The notes below the pieces were generated by a model. The model saw nothing but the letters and a program-made list of their open reading frames with translations. It was not told where the DNA came from and did no database searches. Shown piece after piece: positions 20,812 through 27,053 of a DNA stretch of 27,053 nt. Made by a program: the position numbers and the translations under genes. Positions within the stretch are counted from its first letter, which is position 1. Each line of letters opens with the position of its first letter. Source of the stretch: an uncultured Prevotella sp. Lineage in GTDB: Bacteria; Bacteroidota; Bacteroidia; Bacteroidales; Bacteroidaceae. The stretch spans positions 1 to 27,053 of the forward strand of contig UQHJ01000032.1 of the NCBI GenBank assembly GCA_900540885.1, written 5' to 3'.

Positions 20812-21669
20812 ATGAAGACACTTAAAGTAATAATAGGCCCTACAGGTATAGGTAAGACGGAATATGCTTTGCAAACGGCAGAGCAATACGGGTGTCCTAT
20901 CCTAAATGCAGACTCACGCCAAATATATCGTGATATACCGATTGGTACGGCAGCCCCTACGGCTGAAGAACAAGCCCGTGTGAAACACTACTTTGTAGGG
21001 ATACTCGGCTTAGAAGCTTATTATAGTGCTGCTCAGTACGAACAAGATGCGGTGAAGCTTTTAACCGAGTTGTTTCAAACACACGACACACTTGTGATGT
21101 CGGGTGGTTCGATGATGTATGTTGATGCGGTGTGTAATGGCATTGACGATATACCAACCGTTGATGATGAAACGCGTCAGTTGCTAAAGACGCGTTTTGA
21201 AAATGAAGGTTTAGACCCCTTATTGGCGGAGTTGCGCTTGTTAGACCCTGAATACTACGACCTTTGTGATAAAAAGAACCACAAACGTGTCGTCCATGCG
21301 CTTGAAATCTGTTATATGACGGGTCGCACTTTTACTTCATTTCGTGTACGAAAACAAGTGGAACGTCCTTTTCAAATCGAAAAGATAGGTTTGCAGCGTC
21401 CGCGTGAAGTCCTATTCCGTCGCATCAATCAGCGAGTAGACAAAATGGTAGAGCAAGGACTCTTAGATGAGGCCAAGCGCGTGTACCCTTATCGAGAATA
21501 CAATTCATTAAATACAGTGGGTTATAAAGAACTCTTCAAATACTTTGACGGTGAGTGGGACTTAGACTTTGCTTTAGAAAAGATACGTCGCAACTCACGT
21601 GTTTATGCCAAAAAGCAAATGACGTGGTTTAAAAAAGATGAGGCGGTAAAGTGGGTTGAGCTGGATTAA
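20812..21669 (+). CDS. miaA: tRNA dimethylallyltransferase
   Basis: A 285-aa enzyme that puts a dimethylallyl group from DMAPP on N6 of A37 in tRNAs reading codons that start with U. Motifs are the P-loop GPTGIGKT (9-16), NADSRQIYRDIPIGTAAPT with the substrate-binding Asp, and KKNHKRVVHALEICYMTGRT (about 153-172). The tRNA-binding region near the C-terminus includes LNTVGYKELFKYFDG and SRVYAKKQMTWFK. It is slightly shorter than E. coli MiaA (316 aa), losing mostly the C-terminal extension. The ATG lies 13 bp after a strong terminator, so expression may need read-through or a promoter inside the upstream gene. A large palindromic element follows its stop. Confidence 0.95.
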   Translation: MKTLKVIIGPTGIGKTEYALQTAEQYGCPILNADSRQIYRDIPIGTAAPTAEEQARVKHYFVGILGLEAYYSAAQYEQDAVKLLTELFQTHDTLVMSGGSMMYVDAVCNGIDDIPTVDDETRQLLKTRFENEGLDPLLAELRLLDPEYYDLCDKKNHKRVVHALEICYMTGRTFTSFRVRKQVERPFQIEKIGLQRPREVLFRRINQRVDKMVEQGLLDEAKRVYPYREYNSLNTVGYKELFKYFDGEWDLDFALEKIRRNSRVYAKKQMTWFKKDEAVKWVELD

Positions 21670-21676
21670 GTGGCCG

Positions 21677-21915
21677 ATAAATTTCAGTTTGTCTGCCTAA
21701 TTGGGGGGGCGCGTCCTCACCTGGGGGCGACGCGTCCCCGCGTCGGCATTGCCAACTTGGGGTTCAATGCCCCAAGCTGGCAATACTTGAATTAGTGATA
21801 TTCATTTATTTGTTAGTCAAGGCATCGAGCCTTGACTAACAAATGCCGACGCGGGGACGCGTCGCCCCCAGGTTAGGAAGCGTCCCTCCAATTAGGCAGA
21901 CAAACTGAAATTTAT
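21677..21915. repeat. Palindromic intergenic element, copy 3 (239 bp, nested hairpins)
   Basis: Terminal arms of 74 nt (21677-21750 and 21842-21915) are inverted copies with four mismatches. Inside are two more hairpins: 21751-21781 (12-bp stem, one mismatch, 7-nt loop) and 21809-21843 (perfect 15-bp stem, loop ATCGA). The outer 30 nt match the other copies (AATTTCAGTTTGTCTGCC, TAATTGGGGGG), but the inner arm (GACGCGTCCCCGCGTCGGC) is different. It lies between convergent genes, and its right tip includes the stop codon of the permease gene. Confidence 0.9.
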
Positions 21916-23180
21916 TCGTTGTACTCAGAGCCATCATCAATTTTCACCAAATGAGCAACGACGAAGGTGAGGGCGCAAAGCATCATGGCAACGATGAAAA
22001 AGTTGAGATAACCGATAGCCTCTTGTAGGTAACCTGCAATCATACCTGGTAACATCATGCCCAAGGCCATGAATCCCGTGCAGAAAGCATAGTGTGCCGT
22101 AGACGATTCGCCTCGTGAGAAGTAAATAAGGTAGAGCATATAGGCTGTAAAGCCAAAGCCGTAGCCAAACTGTTCGATGAATACGCAAGCACTAATGCAA
22201 CTCACCGCATCGGGTTGGAAGTAGGCTAAGAAAATGTAGACCGCATCGGGTAGGGTGATGCTCAAAACCATAGGCCAGAGCCAACGACGCAGTCCACCAT
22301 GTTCAGCAGCGATACCGCCTAAAATGCCTCCTAACGTCAGACCAATAACGCCTATTGTGCCTTGTACCCAACCCAATTCGCCCGTAGTGAGACCTAATCC
22401 GCCCGTGTCGACCTTGCCTAACATAAAGAGCGGACAAATTTTAACGAGTAAGGCTTCGGGTAAACGATAGAGTAGAATAAATAACAGGGCTACAACGATT
22501 TGCTTTTTCTTAAAGAAACTGATAAACGTAGCGATGAAGCCTTGTGTAACGTTTCGCCAATCAACGGCGTTGCTTGTAGCATGGTCGTTGTTGTTGCGGG
22601 GTAAGAACAATGAGTGGTAGAAGAAGATAGCAATAAAGAATGCTGCTGTAGCTCCAAAGGTAATAGCCCAAGCTTGTGAGGGTTGCATGTGCGACTCCAG
22701 CGCTCCTGCAAACATTATGAGCAAACCTTGGCCTACGATGCTCGCGATGCGGTAAAACGTAGAGCGTATGCCCACGAAGAAGGCCTGTTGTTGCTCGTTG
22801 AGTGCAATCATGTAAAAGCCGTCGGCAGCAATGTCGTGCGTAGCACTGCTAAAAGCCATGAGCCAAAGCATGGCGAGCGACCACTGTAAATAGTGGGGTA
22901 GTTGCATACTGAAGGCCAGTCCGCCTAAGGCTGCGCCAATGATAAGTTGCATGGCAATGATCCACCAGCGCTTCGTCTTTAAAAGGTCTACCACAGGACT
23001 CCAAAAGGGTTTGATGACCCAAGGTAGGTAAAGCCATGAAGTGTAGAGGGCAATTTGTGCATTACTCAGCCCCATGCGTTCGTACATAACGGTAGCCACC
23101 GACATGACGATGACGTAAGGAATACCTTCAGCCGTATAGAGGGTGGGAATCCAAGTCCACGGATTGATTTTGCTTTTCAT
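21912..23180 (-). CDS. MFS permease, AmpG-like
   Basis: A 422-aa inner-membrane protein with about 12 transmembrane segments. The opening (NPWTWIPTLYTAEGIPYVIV), LPWVIKPFWSPVVDLLKTKR after TM2 and SSATHDIAADGFYMIAL in TM4 match the AmpG group, which imports anhydro-muropeptides from the periplasm for cell-wall recycling. KICPLFMLGKVDTGGLGLTT begins the second half. Other MFS subfamilies share parts of this, so the substrate is a likely inference rather than shown. The start at 23180 is the natural one (MKSKINPWTW). The gene stands between the 23199-23306 inverted repeat and palindromic element copy 3, whose end supplies its stop codon. Confidence 0.88.
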   Translation of the reverse strand: MKSKINPWTWIPTLYTAEGIPYVIVMSVATVMYERMGLSNAQIALYTSWLYLPWVIKPFWSPVVDLLKTKRWWIIAMQLIIGAALGGLAFSMQLPHYLQWSLAMLWLMAFSSATHDIAADGFYMIALNEQQQAFFVGIRSTFYRIASIVGQGLLIMFAGALESHMQPSQAWAITFGATAAFFIAIFFYHSLFLPRNNNDHATSNAVDWRNVTQGFIATFISFFKKKQIVVALLFILLYRLPEALLVKICPLFMLGKVDTGGLGLTTGELGWVQGTIGVIGLTLGGILGGIAAEHGGLRRWLWPMVLSITLPDAVYIFLAYFQPDAVSCISACVFIEQFGYGFGFTAYMLYLIYFSRGESSTAHYAFCTGFMALGMMLPGMIAGYLQEAIGYLNFFIVAMMLCALTFVVAHLVKIDDGSEYNE

Positions 23181-23198
23181 TTGTGGAGGTTATACAAG

Positions 23199-23306
23199 AA
23201 TGTGCAAATGTGAGAATGTGCAAATGTGCAAATTATTTAATGCTTTAATAATCAAGCGTACCAAAGCTATCATTTGCACATTTGCACATTCTCACATTTG
23301 CACATT
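23199..23306. repeat. Perfect 35-bp inverted repeat downstream of rny
   Basis: The arms 23199-23233 and 23272-23306 are exact inverted copies with a 38-nt loop. Each arm is made of repeated GTGCAAATGTG/GAGAATGTG units. It lies between the rny stop and the permease start. It could fold as an rny 3'-end hairpin. The loop also holds TAGCTTTG on the minus strand (23262-23269), a match to the -7 box, which may serve the permease gene. Confidence 0.85.
23262..23269 (-). promoter_or_regulatory. Possible permease promoter in the hairpin loop (TAGCTTTG)
   Basis: TAGCTTTG fits TAnnTTTG and is the only such match between rny and the permease. The -33 region would lie in the hairpin arm and has no TTTG. 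A transcript from here would contain only one arm, so it would not form the hairpin. Confidence 0.4.
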
Positions 23307-23329
23307 TTATGTTAGTGTGAAAAAGTCAA

Positions 23330-24862
23330 TTATTTTGCGTAGCTAACAGAGCGCGTCTCGCGGATAACGGTAATCTTAACTTGTCCGGGGTAAGTCATTT
23401 CGTCTTGAATGCGGCGTGCGATGTCAGCACTGAGCTTCTCAATTTGCTTATCGTCAATCTTGTCAGCTCCAACGATAACGCGGAGTTCGCGACCAGCTTG
23501 AATAGCGTAAGTCTTGGTAACTCCCTCGTAGCTTGAGGCTATCTGTTCCAAATCGTTCAAACGCTTGATATAAGCTTCAACGATTTCACGACGCGCACCT
23601 GGGCGAGCACCACTAATAGCATCGCACACCTGTACGATAGGAGCTAAGAGCGTAGTCATCTCCATTTCGTCGTGGTGAGCACCGATAGCGTTGACAATCT
23701 CCGGTTTCTCTTTATACTTTTCAGCCAATTTAGCGCCATAGAGTGCGTGAGGAAGTTCGCTCTCCTCGTCAGGCACCTTACCAATATCGTGTAACAAACC
23801 TGCGCGTTTCGCCTTCTTGGGGTTCAAGCCCAATTCTGCCGCCATTACAGAGCAGAGATTAGCCGTTTCGCGAGCGTGCTGCAAGAGGTTCTGACCATAA
23901 GAAGAACGGTACTTCATCTTACCGATAATACGTACCAATTCGGGGTGTAAACCATGAATGCCCAAGTCAATGGCCGTGCGTTTACCCGTTTCAATCACCT
24001 CATCGTCCACTTGCTTCTTCACCTTCGCTACCACCTCTTCAATGCGAGCTGGGTGAATACGTCCGTCGGCAATGAGTTGGTGAAGGGCGAGACGGCAAAT
24101 CTCGCGGCGCACAGGGTCGAAGGCACTGATAACGATTGCCTCAGGCGTATCGTCTACAACAATCTCAACGCCCGTAGCAGCCTCCAAGGCACGAATGTTA
24201 CGACCTTCACGGCCGATGATGCGGCCCTTCACTTCGTCGTTGTCGATGTGAAATACCGTTACACTATTTTCGATAGCCGTTTCCGTAGCTACGCGCTGAA
24301 TAGTCTGAATTACAATGCGTTTTGCTTCTTTATTTGCAGTAAGTTTTGCATCGTCCATGATGTCGTTGATGTAGCTCTGTGCGTTGCTACGCGCTTCATC
24401 TTTGAGCGAGTCAACGAGTCGCTTCTTTGCCTCGTCGGCAGAGAGTCCGCTGAGTTCCTCCAACTTCTCACGTTCCTTGAGTTGTAGTTTCTCCAACTCC
24501 TCTTCCTTACGGGTGAGCGCTTGTTGTTGGTTGTTCAAACGGTTGTGTGTGTTGTCAAGCTCTTGCTTGCGACGGCTCAACTCGTCTTGACGTTGGTTAA
24601 GTCCAATCTCGCGTTGCTTGAGTTTATTCTCAACTTGTAGAATGCGTTGGTTACGTTGTTGAACCTCCTTTTCAAGTTCAGCCTTCTTGTTGAGGAACTT
24701 TTCTTTTACTTCAAGTAGTTTCTTCTCTTTGATAACGTCAGCCTCCTTGTTAGCCGTGTCAATCATACGCAGATACTTCTTCTTCAGTACATATCGGAAG
24801 AAGCTATATCCTGCACCGCCACCGATTATCAAGCCGATGACTAAGAATATGGTTTCAAACAT
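23330..24862 (-). CDS. rny: Ribonuclease Y
   Basis: A 510-aa membrane-anchored endoribonuclease that starts decay of many mRNAs. It has an N-terminal membrane helix (MFETIFLVIGLIIGGGAGYS), then a long charged coiled coil (about 30-190). The KH RNA-binding domain (about 200-270) has the GREG loop at 217-220. The HD domain (about 325-430) has its metal-binding pair His358-Asp359 in AGLLHDIGK and AIGAHHDEME further on. The C-terminal domain ends in VKITVIRETRSVSYAK. Length and order equal those of B. subtilis RNase Y (520 aa). It follows zapA in the same direction after 130 bp, with no clear promoter between, so they may be co-transcribed. Confidence 0.97.
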   Translation of the reverse strand: MFETIFLVIGLIIGGGAGYSFFRYVLKKKYLRMIDTANKEADVIKEKKLLEVKEKFLNKKAELEKEVQQRNQRILQVENKLKQREIGLNQRQDELSRRKQELDNTHNRLNNQQQALTRKEEELEKLQLKEREKLEELSGLSADEAKKRLVDSLKDEARSNAQSYINDIMDDAKLTANKEAKRIVIQTIQRVATETAIENSVTVFHIDNDEVKGRIIGREGRNIRALEAATGVEIVVDDTPEAIVISAFDPVRREICRLALHQLIADGRIHPARIEEVVAKVKKQVDDEVIETGKRTAIDLGIHGLHPELVRIIGKMKYRSSYGQNLLQHARETANLCSVMAAELGLNPKKAKRAGLLHDIGKVPDEESELPHALYGAKLAEKYKEKPEIVNAIGAHHDEMEMTTLLAPIVQVCDAISGARPGARREIVEAYIKRLNDLEQIASSYEGVTKTYAIQAGRELRVIVGADKIDDKQIEKLSADIARRIQDEMTYPGQVKITVIRETRSVSYAK

Positions 24863-24890
24863 TTTTTAAAAGATATATATAGGGTTAGTT

Positions 24891-24948
24891 GGGTACGTTG
24901 TGCATTGTGTGTAAGACGGAGCGTCTGCTCCTCAAATGCGTTGTACCC
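24891..24948 (-). ncRNA. Possible structured RNA or leader between zapA and rny
   Basis: GGGTAC pairs with GTACCC and GCATT with AATGC, with an unequal internal loop between them. A GGAGC/GCTCC hairpin with a 4-nt loop sits in the centre. A second hairpin, TGTCCTT/AAGGACA (24970-24991), follows the zapA stop. Neither has a T-run, so they are not simple terminators. It may be an rny leader fold or a processing site. Confidence 0.35.
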
Positions 24949-24992
24949 TAAGGGGGAACTTATTCCTAATGTCCTTTCTATAGTAAGGACAC

Positions 24993-25301
24993 TTATTTAT
25001 TATTGTCAGATAGTAATTGGCTTATTTCCTCACTCAGCCTGTTGACTGTCGTCTCGTAAGGCGATTCGTCCTTTTGATTTTGCAGCTGAATAACTTGTAC
25101 GGCAAAGTCGAGTAGGGCGACCGACGTGTAGCGTTCGTAGCCCAGGTGCGGGTACGACTGTTCGTAACGTCCGAGTTTGTCGTTAATCATGCGAGCTGCG
25201 CGGCGGTAGATTTCCTCTTGATCACGTTTAACGGTGATAGGGTAAACTTGTTTACCGATAAGCAGTTGAATGACCAATTTATCGCTTTTATTATCTTCCA
25301 T
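24993..25301 (-). CDS. zapA: Cell division protein ZapA
   Basis: A 102-aa cytoplasmic protein that binds and cross-links FtsZ filaments at the division site. The N-terminal globular part (LVIQLLIGKQVYPITVKRDQ, then EEIYRRAARMINDKLGRYE) is the ZapA fold. A helical C-terminal part (about 60-95, YTSVALLDFAVQVIQLQNQK) forms the dimer/tetramer coiled coil, and a short acidic tail follows. Length is typical (about 100 aa). The ATG at 25301 lies 27 bp past the stop of a coiled-coil ORF, and rny follows, so the order is coiled-coil ORF, zapA, rny. Confidence 0.9.
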   Translation of the reverse strand: MEDNKSDKLVIQLLIGKQVYPITVKRDQEEIYRRAARMINDKLGRYEQSYPHLGYERYTSVALLDFAVQVIQLQNQKDESPYETTVNRLSEEISQLLSDNNK

Positions 25302-25328
25302 GGTCTATAGCTGGTTACGTTACGCGTA

Positions 25329-25622
25329 TTATACGTCTAATAATGCGATACACTTGTCCACTTCGCGTATGAGGTGAGCCAATTTTGCTCTTGACTCCTT
25401 CACATCTTCGCTACTAACTTCAATCATGCGTGCGGTCTTGAGCGTATTGTAGTCACGTTTCAAGCTGGCAACAGTCTCTTGCGTCTCAGCGAGTTGTTGC
25501 TGATACGTGTCGAGTTGGGCTTGGAGTTCTGCATTCTGTTGCTTCACCTCTTGGTAGGCCATCATCAGCCCCCTTACCCTTGCCTCAAAGTTGCGAAGTG
25601 CTACTTCCTGTTCGTTCGTCAT
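25329..25622 (-). CDS. Coiled-coil protein upstream of zapA, unknown function
   Basis: A 97-aa protein, almost entirely helical. Residues of about 15-60 have a heptad pattern (VKQQNAELQAQLDTYQQQLA), and the C-terminal part ends LAHLIREVDKCIALLDV. There is no signal peptide or membrane segment. It is not a recognised named family to me. Its size, coiled-coil make-up and place directly before zapA suggest a division-associated partner comparable to ZapB in other bacteria, but sequence similarity to ZapB is not evident. No consensus -7 box was seen upstream of its ATG at 25622. The 27-bp spacing to zapA supports joint transcription. Confidence 0.75.
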   Translation of the reverse strand: MTNEQEVALRNFEARVRGLMMAYQEVKQQNAELQAQLDTYQQQLAETQETVASLKRDYNTLKTARMIEVSSEDVKESRAKLAHLIREVDKCIALLDV

Positions 25623-25843
25623 AATGCGTTAGTAAATGAAAGTGCAATGACTCGTATGGTGTGAAGATTTTAAAGCTTTTCATTCAGTCAAATGAACAAA
25701 AAAGTTTGTTTTCGTTTTTATTCTGACGAGAAAAGGTGTGCGAAAGTGAGCGTTTATATGAAGTGGAAGGTTGTTGAAAGACCTCATCAGTTAGTAATCG
25801 GTAACCTCTAGACCTCTTAACTTTCTATACCTTCACCTCTTAA

Positions 25844-26482
25844 TTACTTATCGTCATTATCAGCGGGTTTGGGTTCCTTCTTCGCTAAGATAACGACGTT
25901 GTAAACGTAGGTGGTCATCCACTCAGCGCTATAGCCTAATTGTTGCTGGTACTGACGTACAGCGAGGCAAGCCTTTCTTACGCCTTCGTCCTTCCAAGTG
26001 TTCTTGGTTAGCACGTCGTTAACGGCCTTTGCTGTAAGATTGCGCAATGCTTGTTGGAACATGTTGGGAATGCGGAATTTCCACTTCATAATGTTGCCCA
26101 TGAGCATCATCAACTCTTGTGAGAAGCCTTGGAAGAGGAAGAGGTAATTGCGCACCTCGTTGACGTTGCGGCAGTGGCGCTTGATGCTTTGATCAATTTC
26201 TTTAAAGAAGAAGTCTTCAATGCCGTAAATCTCCATGAGCATCTTCCGACATTTATTCTTCTCGCCAATGCCGAGCTTGTTATTGACTGTCTGTACGTGA
26301 AGCGTCTGCTTAAACACGCGCAAGTCAGGGAGTGCAGCTAAATTGCTAATACCTAAGTTGGCAGCCATAACCGCTTGGTAATAAACGCGTATCAGCATCA
26401 TGAAGTCTTCCACTCCGCCAACGCGCCAACCCGTTTCGTTTGCTTGTTCTTTATGCTTGAATAGTTTTGAAAAAAAACTCAT
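25844..26482 (-). CDS. Protein of unknown function (212 aa)
   Basis: A cytoplasmic-looking 212-aa protein starting MSFFSKLFKHKEQANETGWR. That ATG at 26482 is preferred over one 37 codons upstream, because the upstream stretch is the 5' leader and lies next to the -7 box at 26582. The body is helical with hydrophobic patches (VEDFMMLIRVYYQAVMAANL, GIEDFFFKEIDQSIKRH, LFLFQGFSQELMMLMGNIMK), is basic overall and has a short charged tail (KKEPKPADNDDK). No enzyme motif, membrane helix or signal peptide is seen, and I do not recognise the family. The amphipathic N-terminus could touch the membrane. It is a single-gene transcript divergent from ispE. Confidence 0.75.
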   Translation of the reverse strand: MSFFSKLFKHKEQANETGWRVGGVEDFMMLIRVYYQAVMAANLGISNLAALPDLRVFKQTLHVQTVNNKLGIGEKNKCRKMLMEIYGIEDFFFKEIDQSIKRHCRNVNEVRNYLFLFQGFSQELMMLMGNIMKWKFRIPNMFQQALRNLTAKAVNDVLTKNTWKDEGVRKACLAVRQYQQQLGYSAEWMTTYVYNVVILAKKEPKPADNDDK

Positions 26483-26517
26483 AATAAAGATGATTGTATA
26501 TAATATTAAGGTGTTTT

Positions 26518-26570
26518 GAACGCTTATTAGGGTGCAAAGCGACGGTGCTCGCTGCACAAGTAAAGCGTTC
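26518..26570 (-). promoter_or_regulatory. Structured 5' leader of the 212-aa protein
   Basis: GAACGCTT pairs with AAGCGTTC (8 bp) at the outside, and GTGC/GCAC plus GCGA/TCGC form an inner stem. The fold begins within about ten bases of the predicted transcription start and ends 35 bp above the ATG. No T-run follows. It is a candidate RNA control element or a stability hairpin. Confidence 0.5.
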
Positions 26571-26581
26571 GCTACCTTATG

Positions 26582-26612
26582 CAAAGGTAACACATGGGTT
26601 GCGAAATGCCAA
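26582..26612 (-). promoter_or_regulatory. Predicted promoter of the 212-aa protein gene
   Basis: The -33 TTG (26610-26612), a 20-nt gap and the -7 box TACCTTTG (26582-26589) on the minus strand form a full consensus match, giving a leader of about 95 nt. Confidence 0.75.
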
Positions 26613-26716
26613 GTAAATATGTCGTTTTTTGGTAAACGAACCTAAAATATTTATATTTTGTATGTTTTTGAACCTCAAAGAATTAGTGCGAATGAGTTCA
26701 AGTGATGGAAAAGATG

Positions 26717-26724
26717 TACTTTTG
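26717..26724 (+). promoter_or_regulatory. Predicted ispE promoter (-7 box TACTTTTG)
   Basis: TACTTTTG on the plus strand fits TAnnTTTG and gives a leader of about 25 nt to the ATG at 26755. No TTTG is seen at -33. It is divergent from the promoter at 26582, about 130 bp away. Confidence 0.55.
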
Positions 26725-26754
26725 CAAGGCTTTTCTTTAATCAATACGTATGAT

Positions 26755-27053
26755 ATGTTATTATTACCCAATTGTAAAATAAATATAGGGCTCAACGTGG
26801 TAGCGCGTCGCGCAGATGGCTATCACGACTTAGAGACCGTGTTCTATCCTGTACCCTTGCGCGACAACTTAGAGTTGAAAGTACTGGATGAGGACGTGGA
26901 CTACCGTTTCGTGCAACACGGTGTGAAGGTAGACGGCGAAGCAAAAGATAATTTAGTCACCAAGGTATATCTGTCATTAAAAGAAGAGTTTGACTTACCC
27001 GCGCTCGACATCTTCTTATACAAAAATATACCCTTAGGGGCTGGCCTTGGCGG
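26755..27053 (+). CDS. ispE: 4-diphosphocytidyl-2-C-methyl-D-erythritol kinase, N-terminal part (edge-truncated)
   Basis: The first 99 or so residues of a GHMP-family kinase run off the window. IspE phosphorylates CDP-methylerythritol in the MEP pathway to isoprenoid precursors. Visible signs are the start MLLLPNCKINIGLNVVARRA with the Lys/Asn substrate-binding stretch, DGYHDLETVFYPVPLRDNLE, and the beginning of the GHMP ATP loop, KNIPLGAGLGG, at the window's end. The ATG at 26755 sets the frame; another ATG at 26750 is in the wrong frame. The product feeds DMAPP supply, which MiaA (20812) also draws on, though the genes are not linked in one transcript. Confidence 0.93.
   Translation, partial: MLLLPNCKINIGLNVVARRADGYHDLETVFYPVPLRDNLELKVLDEDVDYRFVQHGVKVDGEAKDNLVTKVYLSLKEEFDLPALDIFLYKNIPLGAGLG

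Noticed and set aside
24863..24992. 6S RNA between zapA and rny
   Set aside because: zapA neighbours 6S RNA in enterobacteria and the spacer has a bulged hairpin, but 130 bp is shorter than the usual ~180 nt and no long closing stem with a clear central bubble was found. Kept only as a structured spacer.
25623..25843. tRNA or small RNA in the gap downstream of the 212-aa gene
   Set aside because: No cloverleaf, no strong hairpin and no consensus promoter could be made out in these 221 bp.

Overview
The window is a stretch of a Bacteroidota chromosome, most likely order Bacteroidales and close to Prevotellaceae. Three things point there. First, lpxC is fused to fabZ between lpxD and lpxA, with a small acidic pRiA4b ORF-3-like gene and miaA downstream. 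Second, start codons lack Shine-Dalgarno sequences. Third, at least ten upstream regions carry the Bacteroidota -7 box TAnnTTTG, several with a TTG/TTTG -33 element 19-21 nt further upstream. The genus is inferred, not proven.

Layout, left to right. Positions 1-571 are the 5' part of an IS3-type insertion sequence (orfA complete, orfB cut by the window edge, with an A AAA AAC frameshift site). It sits in the loop of a palindromic repeat. A long minus-strand block follows: asnA (asparagine synthesis), rpsA (ribosomal protein S1), an OmpA-type outer membrane protein, mutL with an OstA/LptA-like gene, a YeiH-type membrane protein, two SurA-like peptidyl-prolyl isomerases, guaB, a 63-aa ORF and a thioredoxin. 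A 1-kb gene-free region (15800-16803) separates these from a plus-strand lipid A block: lpxD, lpxC-fabZ, lpxA, an acidic 191-aa protein and miaA. The last part returns to the minus strand: an AmpG-like permease, rny, zapA, a coiled-coil 97-aa protein and an unrecognised 212-aa protein. It ends with the start of ispE on the plus strand.

Many of the genes concern the cell envelope: lipid A synthesis (lpxD, lpxC-fabZ, lpxA), a candidate LPS-transport protein (OstA-like), periplasmic folding factors (the PPIases), an outer membrane protein and a possible muropeptide permease. The rest is housekeeping: translation, mismatch repair, purine synthesis, tRNA modification, RNA decay, division and isoprenoid synthesis. 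All look intact except the two cut by the window edges.

The least ordinary part is the DNA between genes. A family of palindromic elements shares the terminal sequence TGCAGTTT-GTCTGCC-TAATTGGGGG but carries different interiors (572-691, 15927-16132, 21677-21915), with related fragments near 1943 and 9499. The IS3 element lies at the tip of the central hairpin of one copy. Other unexplained structures are a seven-copy TGAAACAT array with nested inverted repeats (16265-16503), a perfect 35-bp inverted repeat (23199-23306) and a duplicated 54-bp hairpin that supplies part of a promoter (9339-9479). No CRISPR array, rRNA or tRNA gene was seen.
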